From Paraescarpia echinospica (lineage: Eukaryota > Annelida > Polychaeta > Sabellida > Siboglinidae), in NCBI GenBank assembly GCA_020002185.1, contig CM034535.1:64970757-65034756 (forward strand): DNA of 64,000 nt, given 5' to 3'. A model generated the notes under the pieces. The model was given only the letters and a program-made list of their open reading frames with translations, was not told the DNA's origin and did not search any database. Shown piece by piece: positions 11,116-23,029 of the stretch. The position numbers and the translations under genes were made by a program. Each line of letters begins with the position of its first letter. The stretch's first letter is position 1.

Positions 11116-14100
11116 CTGCAAACAAACGGAATATTGGGAGTGAAACGTACACCTCAGATCAGCACATGTAGCGAACAATGGTTTGGACATATCCAGTATA
11201 ATGGACATTAGTAATCCTCAAATCTGCTATCCACTGTGCTTACAGAACCTGTCTAAAACAAACACCCGTTAAACGCAGGACATATTCCCAGTCCCTACAC
11301 TTTTTATAACGATAAAAGAAAGTGCACATTGTCTCCATTTCCCATTCCACGATGTTTACATAATAATGTAATAGTTTGTAAGATTTTTTACTCGAAACAC
11401 TGATAAAAATAATTGCACAGACGAGCTAGGAGTGTTGCAAAAGGATTTTCAAATGAGTCGAGCAAAAAACTGAACTATTATTGAGAGACCTTCTAAAAAC
11501 TGCTTAAAATGTTAGGGTAGATGTCCATAACACCAAAGACAAACGCACCTTGCCAGCTGGAGCGGTGGCGCCCTCTTTGCCATCGCTATCGAGGAACTTG
11601 GTGAATCCAGCGACTGTCCTCTCGCCATTGTAGTCAATAACCTGCAACAGCAAACCACGATTATCAGACAGGTTGACAAGAGGCGGACTACAGCTATGAT
11701 ACCAAATCAAAACAGCCTCGGCACAGGCTAAAATTGTAATATCAATGTTCTTATCAAACAAGACAGACCAAACATTCAAAAATGTATGGCCCAAGCTAAA
11801 TATTGTCTGCTTGCTGTTTCAGCTTGGTTAAGTAACAACAATTAAAAAATCTATTCAGTGTGTGCATAAAATGGATTTGAACAAGTCTTGAAACGAACTA
11901 GGCCTAGTCTTAATCTCCCAGCACACTGGCACGTGATATTTTACAGAAACGTACACAGTGACACCAATGACACGTCTACTTACTGCGCCGTCTCCCTTGG
12001 GGAAGTACTTTATTGTCGGGAAGCTCTGCACCTTGACGTCATCAACCTCATTGACTGTAGAATCCATCTTGGCAATGACGATATCGTCGCGATCCGTGTA
12101 CTTCTCCGCAAGCTCCTCCCAGATCGGGATCAGCTGCTTGCAGTGTCCGCACCATGGGGCATCTGGAGCCATGCAATAGGTCAAAGGTCACCGACATCAA
12201 ACAAAATTTTTTCCGCATACACTAATTAAAGTTTCTTGTGATCACAAATATTAAATTTATTTCAATGTTTCGGCTACCACAGTAGTCTTCATTAGAAGCT
12301 GAATTGTTGGATTGTAAGTTTTCCTCTAGTTGCCAGTTAAACACTTAGTTGTGATCAGATGATAATTAGATTACACAGTGCAACTAATTCTTCCACAGCC
12401 ACATTATGACATAAATAACAATAAGTAAAATTCAACATGTGTTTATTTTACTCATATCATAAATATATTCCATGTATGTCCGAATAACATCCCCACTTCC
12501 TGTTGAGAGGCAGTTATGCAAACGTGTAATCAGACATGAATAAATCACATATAACACTGGCAATAATCAATCAATCAATAATTGAGCACGTAGTAAATGG
12601 AAGAGCATCAATTATATTTCTGACAATAAAATACAGTTTAATAGCAGTTATGGGTCTGGGAGAAAACGTCAACATTAGAAGTAGGCACTCACTGCGATGA
12701 AAGAAACAACATGGGAAGTGTGTATTACTCACAGAATTTGACAAATACAGCCTTGTCCTTGTTGTTAGCAACATCAACAAAGTTCTTTCCAACAAGCACT
12801 TTGACGGGCTTCTTGTCCCAGTCTTCTGGGATCTCTTCGGACATCAAGTGTGGCTACAAGGCAGCAGCAATTATGTCTAGTTATGTATCCACTAGCAAAC
12901 ATAACACATAGATTGGTAAGTTTGTGGCCCTACACACCAACTCGTCATATGTGGATGTCAATTAACATATTCATGCAAAGAAATATCTACAGATATGGAC
13001 CAATTTTACACCCCTAACGTAACATTCCCCTCTGCATGCAACATAAACATAATATTCAAATCAAACTATATTAAAATTAAACAGATAACGTTCAATGTAT
13101 ACTTTTTAAACATGGTTCATTCAAACACATTTTGGGGTTAAAATATTAGCATCCGCCCCACAGCCCACAACAGATGACATGGAATCATTAAAAATATATC
13201 ATCTTTATTAATCGTTGTTGTTTACATATATTAACAAATGCACGGTGCTGGGTGACAACCATGTCGTACTTGGAATTCCATCTTTAAAAAAAATAGAACC
13301 CTTGTCATTAATCTAATTGATATAACTCCGCACAAGTGAATATGCAATGGCAGTTGATAATTTTTTTAATGAAGAACAATTAAATTCACACCGCTGGCAT
13401 TAATTTCAGTGGCATTCTATGATCTTATAATCTATTTGCCATTGTACTGTATGAACATGAGTAGTTCAAAGGTTGAATCTGGTGCACAAAGGCAGTGTTG
13501 CAATTTGCAATCTGCTGATAAAGAAGTTTGCAATTTATATTTTCTGATCGTAGACTACCGATTGTTGAGAGGGTTTTCACGTCTACATAACAGGCGCAAA
13601 ATCCCCTCTGGACCAGGCTACTGGCAACAGATTATACTAGTGTAGAAGGCAGTTTGACTTGAGCCATCTTACTTCTACAGAGGAAGACTGGCAGTTCTTA
13701 TTCTTAGCAGTTAGCACTGTCAGCCAGTGCCAAGTGGCATGGTCTCCAGTCTCCACACATCAAATGCATTTCCTGTCTAATTGGTGGGGTAACTGCTCTT
13801 TATGGACATCCTGGTGGCTTAATTACAAAAACAGATTGGCCTGGACTGATACTTCCTCCTGGAAGAAGCCACTAATCACACCTGACTGAAGGTGGCAAGG
13901 CAGGCCAGCACATGTTATCATAACACTGTTTAAACACACACAAAAGGGCAATCTGGTAATCCCTAATTAACTAGCTCAAAGAATGTCCCACCTCTGAATA
14001 ACTGGTGACCATTAATGGGTTACAAAAATCAGCCCGCAGTAGCCCGCATGTAGAAATTACTAGCCCGCAGACCGCCCCACAGTGACCTGACCCGCACAAA

Positions 14101-17100
14101 TTGAAACTTAACCCGCACCACAACAACAAAAATCCAGCCCGCAGGCTGCGGGCCAAAACCCGCCCCACGCAGGGCTTTAAGATTCTACACACCTTCAGTT
14201 TGCCATCGAGAACATCCTGAGCGAACTTGCTGATGGCCGCTGGGGTCAGTTCGACCTTGTCGGGCTTGTACTTGACCATGTCATCACCGAGGGTGATGTA
14301 GCGGATGGACGGGCACTCGTCCTTCTTCAGGCCGAAGAACTCCAGGATCCTCTCGTTGTCAGCGTCATCAATGTTGATGAAGATGAAAAGTACCTGCGAA
14401 TGCAGAACAAAAATGCTAATTTGCTAACACATTCGCCAAGTCAACCAGAACACAATTACTCATTAGTTACTTTGGAAAAACAATAAATATTGGCAGACAA
14501 ACTTGATTTCTTTAATATGCGATGATCCCTTTAAAAAAGCATCAAGTGGACTTTTCTTTTCTAAACTGGTGGACATGCAAAACAGTATATACATCCTACA
14601 TTCAAAAACAGCCACATACTGGCAGGAAGAAATGTAATATAAAAGACGAAGAAACTAAATTTAGGTCTATCTGGAATATTGTAACTTTTAAGACATGGTC
14701 TTTACTAATTGGAATATTGTGACTCAAGAGTGTCTTCACCCAGAGATAGAACTACAAACATACCTTCCCCTTGAAGGCTGGTGCAGCTTTTTTGTAGTCG
14801 GCAATGAGATCGTCATAGTTGTCAGCCTTCTTGCTCAAGAACATCAACATGTGGCTCTTCACGTCTCCACCAAAGATCTTCTGGGCGCTCTGTCAATCCA
14901 CACATACAAACTTGTCAGGCCAAACACCCCAGGTAGATAGAACTTTGTTAACGGACACATGGCTTATTTTTGGCTGGCTACTGTGAAGGTCAGGCTGAGG
15001 AAAATATTGAAGACTTTTTCTGACCCTTCTATCCAAATATGGCTACTGTTTTGGGGAAATAACGTACATCTGGTAAAAAAAAATATGGAGAGGGTTTACA
15101 GATGCCAAACAAACATGTAAAATTAAAAACACTGCATGACTAATACAACCAAAGAAAAAGATTTGTTCCCATAGATTTAATGCAAAGTAAGTCACGTAAA
15201 ATCACCATTGTATGTTTCATGTACAAATTAATAATCAGACAAATTTTTTAAAAAGGAAGTGGTTGGAGTAGGCAAGAGACAAACCTCCTGTGTGAACTCA
15301 ATGACTGTGGGCAGCTGGTTGCCTACGATGAAGTCCTTGATGCTCTTGGCATTCAGATCCTCATACAGATTGTTGCGGCCCTCATCGAACTGAAACATTT
15401 AGAGATCACACCTCAAGTCTTGCACTGGTTATAGCTTCCTCCTAAGCCAATTTGGCGTGTTATAACGATGTGACAACTACATTTAATTAGCAACATGTCT
15501 TCAATGCGCTTAGCGAACAGCCAGACAACGATCACGAAATGGTTTATGTTAGTGCCTTCCGTCCGTGTCTCTGTTTACTTCGGTTGACACGAGGTAGCAT
15601 GGGCGCCATGACACTTCGTACAGATTTGCGGTGCGCTTTTAAAAAATGTGTCATAAATCCACCAAAATAAACGAATACCGAATCATTGTGATGTTTGTTT
15701 CGAAATATCGCCAATAAAATCAATATCGTTTACAGTGTTGGCGATTCTATTCTGTCAGCGTTTCTGTTCGAAAATGGAAATCCTGTTTCAAAATGTTGAT
15801 TACACAGAATTCATTCCATGTCCCTAAATGCAATTTGCATCCACCAATTTTCACCAACTTCGTCAAACATTAATTTAAATGATTTGTCCGATAATGAAAC
15901 CAATAAATAATGCATTTTGTATATGTCAGCGGAGTTAGAAACAAAACAAGCAAAAAAGTAATGAGAATGGTCCTGCAATATAATGAACAGAAATAAAGGC
16001 GATCGATTAAGATATAGTAATGTCATATTTCTAAACAAGAATTACAATTTTAAATTACGAACACAACAAAGATAAACAAACCTTCTTGAAGAGAACAACG
16101 GCATCATCCTTCTCCACTTTGTATTCCTTGAAAAGATCCTTGTTGGATGTGATGCCGAATGGCACATCATCGACTCCAGAGGCAACCTCAATGAAAGCCT
16201 TGGCGGCAGCCGACTCAAGATCCTGACATCACAACAAAGTTATGTATACATTCTGTTAGACACAGGACCCATACCCACATATTTTAAATATCTTCAAAAA
16301 TATAGTCAGGATTAATTACTGAATTTATTGAAGCCAATTTGTCAAAGTTTGTTTGGACTAGCACAGCTTATGGAACATCAGATTGAAGGTTTTTTTTAGA
16401 TAATAAGGAATATTACAAGTCAACCACATAATAAAATAAATACTTGGATGCTACAGAGCAACACTTTCAAGTTCACAAACACTTGATCAATATCTTGACA
16501 AGCAATCTGTTTGGAAAAGGTCACCTGGTTTGACATTCACACAACCAGGCAAGTGACCCCAAAATAGCAAATTGGTTGCAACCGTCAAAACGACAAAGAA
16601 GTTGAGATAAAAGAAAATGCCAACATAGCAGGTATTGTGGTGGACCTTTGAAGGAAATGAACTTTGGCCTTAAGGCCAGACACCCCAGGTGAAATGGTGT
16701 TTTTTGACAAAAAATACTGAAAATGGTTTTCTGCCAGATTATTATACCTTTGTATGCATACTATCAATAAAGTTAACTTCTATGACAATTACATACATCT
16801 AAGTGAGTTTTAATCATGGATCAAGCATGTCGATATCATGGAATGAAATCCATTATGCAATCTTTGACAGCCATTTTCTCAAAAATATTTTTCTTCAAAT
16901 TTCTGCATTTGGAAACGGGATATCTCTTGGAATAATTATGCTATGTAAATAAAGTCTTCAGTGTTGCATTCAGCATATTCTACTGTGTGCAATGATCAGA
17001 CACTTTTTTTAAATCATGAATAGTTCGAAAGATATAGCCATATTTGTTGTCAAAAAAACAGATTTTTTTTTCGTATTTTACCAAAAAATTATTTAAAAAA

Positions 17101-20100
17101 TTTAAACATTTCAAAAAATGCTCTGATCATTGCACAATAGAGTCTATAGAGAACATGGATATGCAAGAATTATACCTATATATGGATTCAATAAAAAGTG
17201 GCAGCTTTTCCAAATTTGCCAATATTTGCTCAAAATGGCGGCCATTTTGTTTGTTACCATGGAAACGGGGGTCTGGCTGAAAAAAGTTCAATATATATTT
17301 TACTCAGTAGGACCCATTTCATGCATTGGGCAGAAAAAATTGAACTGTTTGCACAAATTAAAAAATAATCCTATCTACCTGCCGTGTCTGGCCTTAAGGG
17401 GAGGTAGCTAGATAGGACAATTTTTAAAATGCATAATTAATATAATTTTTTGGCATCCAAGCTGTAGAAAAGCTATTACTGAGTAAAAAATGTATGACAT
17501 TTTTTCCTGCCAGACCCCCCGTTTCCATGGTAACAAACAAAATGGCCACCAAATGGTGGTATTCATAGCACATCTAGAAAACTGCAACACTGGAAGTAAA
17601 AATGATATGGTAATCTGACTTATCCTGTTGTATTCTCCTGGATATTCTCCACAATCTGTATAAAAAACATTTCATTTTTTAGATATTTATATTTTATTTT
17701 GAATTTTCAAAACCGATTTATTGAAAATGCAAGTTTTCGATTTTTTTAGATAACTACAAAGATAAAACACAAATCCAAAATGTTCTTTATACAGATTGTG
17801 CATAATATCCAAGAGAACACAATAATCCAAACTAGATTATCATATCATTTTTACTTCCAGAGTGTTGCAAGTTTATAGGAGTAAAAACGTGATTTTCTGT
17901 AAACGGCCGTAAAAGTTTACACAGTGATAATATGAATAATATTATTGTAAACAAGTAAAACATTTAATAAATTGTGTTTGTTTATCTCCCACACATTAAT
18001 TATGCACAATAAATAATATTTGAGATGAAATACACCCCCAGAATTTACACACTTTAGCATTTTTATAAATATAAAGGTCATTTGCATCATTGTCATGAGG
18101 TGAATAGTAATGGCTGTAAACAGCCAAATCAATCCAATTAAAAGTGTTTGTTTTCTCATAACATAAATTATGCATAACAAGCAACATTTATGATGAAATA
18201 TATCCACATGATAATAAAATTTTATTTATATGCCAACAAATCTGGGGCAACAGCAAGTTACGTTTTAATGAAAAGAACAGACGCCCATATATAAATTGCA
18301 CAGATCTGAAAATATAAGTTAACAAAGCAATAACTTAGTCTTAGACACACAAAACAATTAACATGTCAAGCCCAAGGCCAGTTAATAGGCCTGCTGTCAT
18401 CACGCATCAGTGCTAGCTTTGTCCGGCTACAGGACGCACTACTTGACAAAGCTGCAGTGTCTATCGTACCGTCACTGGTGCGGACAGTAACATTATCACA
18501 AGCCCCACACTCAGTCACGGCAATGGGCAGCAAAGTCAAAGTGACAGCTCCGGCTGGCATTGCAGCGTCTTCGCCAACGTAACTCGCGTTTTTCCCGCGC
18601 AGAAGCCGCCAATAACTGCAGCCTTTTCTTCACAAATGACATTCAGCCACACCTTCCCTTTCCGCAACTTTTCTCTATGCTAACTAACTCTAAACTATCT
18701 CGTATCAACATCGTCTGAGACAAAACTCACATCGCTCGAGAAAACTGCCACATTTTATAAACAATGGGAAGTAGCAACAAGTGGCATGCTGGGAGAGTTT
18801 TGCGCTCGCGCAACTTCATAAACCAATCAGTGTTCGTAGATATGAGGCGCGTCACGGAACTTAGCGGATGATGACACAACGGTTACCGAATGCCAAATAA
18901 GGTCATTCTCGGCAAACTATAGCTTGCATAAATAACGATGTTGGCTGAATGCTTTCACAAGGACGGGATTACTGACTACGGTGATTGACAGACGACGTTT
19001 TGGCGGTTCCAAAAATATCAAACAAGATGGCGTAAGTCGAAGGAAGGACCGCGTTGTCATGGCGTAAACATCGACAACTTACAGCGCATTTCGCGTCTTC
19101 CCAATAAAATGGATATATCATTGTGATAGGGGTGGACTTTATACATGAATAAAAGTCATTTAGAGGTATGTTGTTGGTCTAAAAGTGAAGTTTATTTATA
19201 GTAAACATACAAATCTACTATATGGCGCTGGAAAATTAAATTGACATCTTTTTTCAAAAAAAAAACGTAAATTAGCACCCGTACCAGGCCTTAATCAGAT
19301 TTAAGAACAATTTTTTTATTCTCAGGGAAAACACAGACACGATACCTTGAAGAAGCCAACAACGACAACGTCGGTCGTCTCGATCATGGCCTTGGCGGCA
19401 TCGACCGTCTCCAGGGTGGTGGCTGCAGGACCGGTCTTCTTCTTCAGCCAGTTGACGATCTCGTCAGCTGTGCGGCCACCTGATGAACAAACACCACAAA
19501 TGTACAATGTGGTCTTGCCACAAGAAGCATAATAACCATACTTGTTAAATAATTCATATGAAAAATGAATTACTACCAGGTCTGGCACACAATCATAGAT
19601 GGTTATGAGGAATAGATTCTAAAACAAATTATCATCACAGTGAATAACTCTGTTGTGATGCTCCCATCCAATTTGGGCTGCCTGTGAAACATTCCTAGCT
19701 TCAATCATGTTAGCCGTGTTCCCATCTTTCAATTACCCAGATACATTAGGCATCATAAATGTCTACTAGTAATAATTAAATTTATCCAACATATTTCTCT
19801 GTAATGTTAACAAAATTGTCATTTGGAGTCTCCTAAAGGGGAAAATTTCAGAATATAGTACATACGTCCACAATCCGTAGTTGCAATGAAGTTTATGCCC
19901 AGCAGCGGAAAACATTATATATAATAGGATACTAATGGTGTACTCCAAAGAGTGATCTTACCTTGGAATTCAATGGGCTTGCCGTCCCTGAAGAACTTGA
20001 TTGTTGGATAGCCTCTGACTTCATACTTCTCAGCCAGAGCTGACTGTGCTGTAGCATCTACCTTAGCCAACTTGATCTCAGATCCGTCATCCTTCAGCTG

Positions 20101-21553
20101 CGTGGCTGCCTTGGCGTATTCTGGAGCCAAAGACTTGCAGTGTCCACACCATGGAGCATCTACAATGATAACAGTCATGTTTACAGGGCCACACCAGTAA
20201 AATAACATTGTATAGTTCCCAATATTGTACACTGTCGATCTAATAGACACACGAAAACAGATTTCTGGTAGTAGAATAACGCTTTAAAAAACTCAAGGAC
20301 AATAGATGGTAATACTGCCACGACATTGCAAGTACTGTCTAGCAGTTCAATGTACATTTAGCTGTAAGATGGCCCCATGCTTTCGTTTTATCGGTCCCTC
20401 TGCACTAGCAGTTGGTGGTGTCCGTTGATATGTTGGCAGATCAAATTGCCACATATGATCGTTATTATTAAATGGGGCACATTTTATATCACCACTTTGC
20501 TGTTAATGGTATGAATCCTTGAATAACCAAATTGTGTTAAAAGTCACATTACATGTTTCACCAATATCAACAATACTTATAATAATTTTTTAATTTATTA
20601 ATAAGACTTGAAAGATAGAAAACAGTTTAAGTGCAAGTAGCCTGTGAACTACGAGAAACAACATAAAACGGTACAAGCTAACTAATATTTCAGATTGTGT
20701 ACCATACTGTAAAAATAAATATGCCCATTTTTAGAATACAGTGAATATGTGCAAGCTACTACATGACACGTCTACAAACACATGCCAGCAGTAACTGCAA
20801 GAGTAATTCATCTGAACCCAACCATGCATGATACATTGACAACGAGAAAGAGACCGATAGCAATATGTTATTCTTGCTCAGACAAATATGCGAACCCTGA
20901 AACGGGATCAAATTACAACAACCGTATGGTTACATGGTTTTCCCGAACGAATCAAGTGCAATAAATTATGCGCATGTATTCGTGGCACTCGCCTTCGTCA
21001 GTGTAACAGCTGGACTCGTGCCACATTTAAACATCTGCATAAACTGCCAGAATGGCATAAAGGCGTATTCTCGGACACCGGAGAGATGACAGTGGACAAC
21101 AGCAGATATCTTTGAATCATAGCCATAGGTAGAGGCCATTCTTAAAGGCCCCATCACCACCAGTTACGCTTTTGCCTGGCCATTGGCATTGGGGTGAATC
21201 ACCAAGTTTTCGCCACCCGGCACCTTGATCCGGCACTTTACAAAATCAAGTTATTGGTGTCCGTAAATTCAACTTTTACGTTTCTATAAAACGACGTACT
21301 TTCTACATGACAAATGACATATTGAATAAACCAATCTGACGTTGGAATTAGGTTCAAAATACTTGCAAATTAAGTAGAATGAGGAAAACGAAAGCCGCGA
21401 ATACTCACAGAATTCGACGAGGATGTATTTGTTGGCCTTGAGTGCCTGTTCCATCGTTGTATTCGTTAGCACCAAAACATTTTCCTCCTCCTGAATTTCT
21501 TCTTCACATAAAACGACAGCTAAGTAGCTGAGCAAAATCAAAGCCAACTTCAT
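11011..21553 (-). CDS. P4HB: Protein disulfide isomerase (PDIA1/P4HB type), 11 exons, complete
   Basis: ER-lumen oxidoreductase that forms, breaks and rearranges disulfides in secretory proteins; in animals it can also be the beta subunit of prolyl 4-hydroxylase (family knowledge). Joined exons give 1548 nt, 515 aa, close to the usual 508. Order: 16-residue signal peptide ([16 protein letters not shown]), thioredoxin domain a with APWCGHCK (cysteines 53 and 56, cis-Pro 100), domains b and b' (about 120-350) without CxxC, domain a' with APWCGHCK (395 and 398, cis-Pro 439), and a Glu-rich tail ending KEEL. Every junction has GT/AG and matching phase; both a domains are split at the same Tyr codon before the active site. 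A TATA box and ERSE-like element lie upstream. Symbol by homology. Confidence 0.97.
11549..11641 (-). CDS. P4HB: PDI exon 10
   Basis: Thirty-one codons, phase 0 at both ends, reading [20 protein letters not shown] and then [11 protein letters not shown]. It closes domain a' and enters the tail. Confidence 0.96.
11984..12162 (-). CDS. P4HB: PDI exon 9: second active site
   Basis: Starts with two bases completing the Tyr codon, then [17 protein letters not shown]. Contains VIAKMDST and SFPTIKYFP with the cis-proline. Donor GTAAGT. Confidence 0.97.
12733..12853 (-). CDS. P4HB: PDI exon 8
   Basis: Reads [20 protein letters not shown], then [20 protein letters not shown]. This is the b'-to-a' linker and start of a'. 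It ends with the first base of the Tyr codon; donor GTGAGT. Confidence 0.97.
12854..14192. other. PDI intron 7 with a CCCGCA-rich patch
   Basis: About 1.3 kb, AT-rich except 14030-14175. That patch repeats CCCGCA motifs and contains the inverted repeat GCCCGCAGGCTGCGGGC, which can form a perfect stem close to the exon 7 splice donor. Confidence 0.7.
14193..14393 (-). CDS. P4HB: PDI exon 7
   Basis: Sixty-seven codons, phase 0: [20 protein letters not shown], then [15 protein letters not shown] and the end of domain b', which in the family holds the main hydrophobic substrate-binding pocket. Confidence 0.97.
14764..14889 (-). CDS. P4HB: PDI exon 6
   Basis: Forty-two codons, phase 0: [20 protein letters not shown] followed by [19 protein letters not shown]. 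Start of domain b'. Confidence 0.97.
15285..15389 (-). CDS. P4HB: PDI exon 5
   Basis: Thirty-five codons, phase 0, beginning [20 protein letters not shown] and containing the family motif [10 protein letters not shown] at the b/b' boundary. Confidence 0.97.
16082..16222 (-). CDS. P4HB: PDI exon 4
   Basis: Forty-seven codons, phase 0. Contains [10 protein letters not shown], a strong PDI domain b signature, and ends VVLFKK. Confidence 0.97.
16660..17402. mobile_element. Foldback/MITE-like element in PDI intron 3
   Basis: GGCCTTAAGGCCAGACAC near 16668 is matched in reverse complement by GTGTCTGGCCTTAAGG near 17384, so a segment of about 720 bp has inverted termini. No transposase frame is visible. 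Borders are approximate. Confidence 0.5.
17195..17570. repeat. Inverted repeat around GTTACCATGGAAACGGGGGTC
   Basis: The arm near 17235-17290 (GCCATTTTGTTTGTTACCAT and onward) recurs inverted near 17495-17550, separated by about 200 bp. It overlaps the right end of the neighbouring inverted-terminus element. Confidence 0.75.
17580..17880. repeat. Long hairpin with about 90-bp arms
   Basis: The left arm 17584-17670 includes CACAATCTGTATAAAAAACA and the right arm 17780-17873 carries its diverged reverse complement, with about 110 bp between. The arm ends match around AAACTTGCAACACTCTGGAAG-like sequence. Confidence 0.75.
17930..18215. repeat. Imperfect direct duplication
   Basis: A segment containing TGTTTGTTTATCTCCCACAC and ATGAAATACACC is followed about 180 bp later by a diverged copy with TGTTTGTTTTCTCATAACAT and ATGAAATATATCC. 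AT-rich and intronic. Confidence 0.6.
18560..19040. promoter_or_regulatory. CpG-rich promoter-like region inside PDI intron 3
   Basis: CpG dinucleotides cluster here. Visible motifs are GCATGCTGGGAG at 18784 (reverse of a ZNF143-type CTCCCAGCATGC core), CCAAT at 18823 and CAAGATGGCG at 19023 (YY1-like). ATGGC at 19027 is directly followed by GTAAGT, so a plus-strand first exon with donor is conceivable. A 64-codon minus-strand frame (18560 down to 18366, starting [11 protein letters not shown]) begins at the left edge. Neither transcript is proven. Confidence 0.35.
19346..19479 (-). CDS. P4HB: PDI exon 3
   Basis: Completes a Gly codon, then [20 protein letters not shown] and VVVVGFFK. Contains the family motif R-A-I-W-KKKTGPA linking domains a and b. 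Confidence 0.97.
19962..20159 (-). CDS. P4HB: PDI exon 2: first active site
   Basis: Opens with [14 protein letters not shown] after the split Tyr codon. Contains LAKVDAT and RGYPTIKFF with the cis-proline at residue 100. Donor GTAAGA. Confidence 0.97.
20160..21408. other. PDI intron 1
   Basis: About 1.25 kb, phase 1. I see no exon, array or recognisable mobile element. Small frames on both strands lack family motifs. Confidence 0.6.
21409..21553 (-). CDS. P4HB: PDI exon 1: signal peptide
   Basis: Starts [16 protein letters not shown] (hydrophobic signal peptide), then an acidic EEEIQEEE stretch and ANKYILVEF. It ends with the first base of the Tyr codon; donor GTGAGT. The start was chosen because it gives a signal peptide and the expected distance to the CGHC site. 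Confidence 0.95.
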
Positions 21554-21664
21554 GTTGCCAATCTGCTATGAAACTTTAGATAACTACAAGGAAACACTGG
21601 CCAGAGAAATGCCAACAGCCAAACAGTTCAACGTGGCAAAGGAAGAACCATCAATACGCATGCG

Positions 21665-21726
21665 TTTATATCCCGCATTGACTAGGCGTGTTGAATTGTC
21701 ATTGGCCGAAAAACGCCATGTGACGT
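21665..21726 (-). promoter_or_regulatory. PDI core promoter: TATA box, ERSE-like and CRE-like motifs
   Basis: On the minus strand, TATAAA lies at 21670-21665, about 112 bases upstream of the start codon. At 21705-21687 the sequence is CCAAT, nine bases, ACACG; the ER stress response element is CCAAT-N9-CCACG, so there is one mismatch. TGACGT (CRE/ATF-like half site) lies at 21721. The order, CCAAT element just upstream of TATA, fits UPR-induced chaperone genes. Confidence 0.55.
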
Positions 21727-21904
21727 TCGGGGTCAACGCGCGCTTGGCATTAAAAGTCAAAAGCTTTACAACACACGCTATGCGTACTCCTCTATTTATT
21801 GCATATGTGATTAAACAAGCACACACAACTGTCAGCTTTACATAGTGTATAAAAGGGATTTGTCAAGTTCATTTACTCTGCCAATCGCGGAAGTCAAAAT
21901 TTTA

Positions 21905-22265
21905 AACTTACGTGCGTGTGCACGCGTGCGCGTGTTTTTGTTTGGTTTGCATGCGTGCACGATCGAGGCGTGCGTGCGTGTAAACTATGTGTCAGCACGA
22001 GCGTGTGTGTACACGTGTGCTTATGTGCATGCATTTGCGTATAGGCCCCTAAGGTTTATTATAGGTGCATGTGCGTAAGCCTAGCTATTCATGTGGTTTG
22101 GTTTGCATAGGTATTATACGTGCGTGCGTTTGTGGGCGGGCGCGTACCTGCATGTGTGCGTGTGTGTGCCCGTGCGCGTGAGTGATGTCTGTCTTGGTCT
22201 GCATGCGCCCCGTAATACGTGTGTGCGTGCGTGTGCGTGCGTGGGTGGCGGTATGTATTCACGTG
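21905..22265. repeat. Long alternating purine-pyrimidine (GT/GC-rich) tract
   Basis: About 350 bp dominated by GTGCGTGTGCACGCGTGCGC-like alternation, with interruptions. Such sequence tends to adopt Z-DNA. It starts about 270 bp upstream of the PDI TATA box. Open frames over it are artefacts. Confidence 0.85.
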
Positions 22266-23029
22266 CAAACATGCACATTTGCATAGAGGGGTCTACATGC
22301 ACGAGAGGGACATATCTTGCATGGCTTCTTGGCGGGCGGTTTCAATTAGAATACTATTTTTATATAATGACATGTTGTTGTGACTTTACAGTTGATAAAA
22401 GACACTTCACCATGCACCTGTATAATTATACATGTAAGTCTTATATATAGTTCCCTATATGGATCCAGCATCCCTTTTTTTTAAAGATATATAGTCTAAT
22501 TACGCCCTTCTCCACTGAGCGTCCGTTGAAGGAAAAAAGAAGGAAAAAGAAAAGCAATGATTACGTAGGTCTTGGTGTACTCGCGCTAACTGATTCATGG
22601 TTTCATCTTCTATATGTCCTACAGAACGCCACAATGGATGCGTAACAAATGGGCCCTAACACCGTAAAGCTAAGATTCCATGTGTAAGGAAAATGCATGC
22701 GACAGGCGTTACGCAATAAAAAAGTGGATAGACCCCACCCCACAGTGGAAATCAGTAAGAGTGATTCCATACTATGTATGCCTATAAATGCGGATGGTTT
22801 TTTTCACGTGGATACTGAAACTGTACCCTGATATGTATAGCAATTAAGCATTTCCCTGGCCAACCGGAAGTAAAGCTAATGTTGGACCTTATCCACATCC
22901 AATTGAAACTCTGCCCAGCGGTCATTATTATATATGACTCATTAACCTTTCTTCCTGCGACCCAACGTAGGCCTACATATTGCATTCCGTACATTATGTA
23001 ATCATACAACATGCATATTGTACATATCG

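Noticed and set aside
11888..12229. 113-codon plus-strand frame over PDI exon 9
   Set aside because: Shadow of a well-supported coding exon on the other strand.
21845..22450. Cys/Val/Arg-rich plus-strand frames
   Set aside because: Arise from the alternating GT/GC tract.
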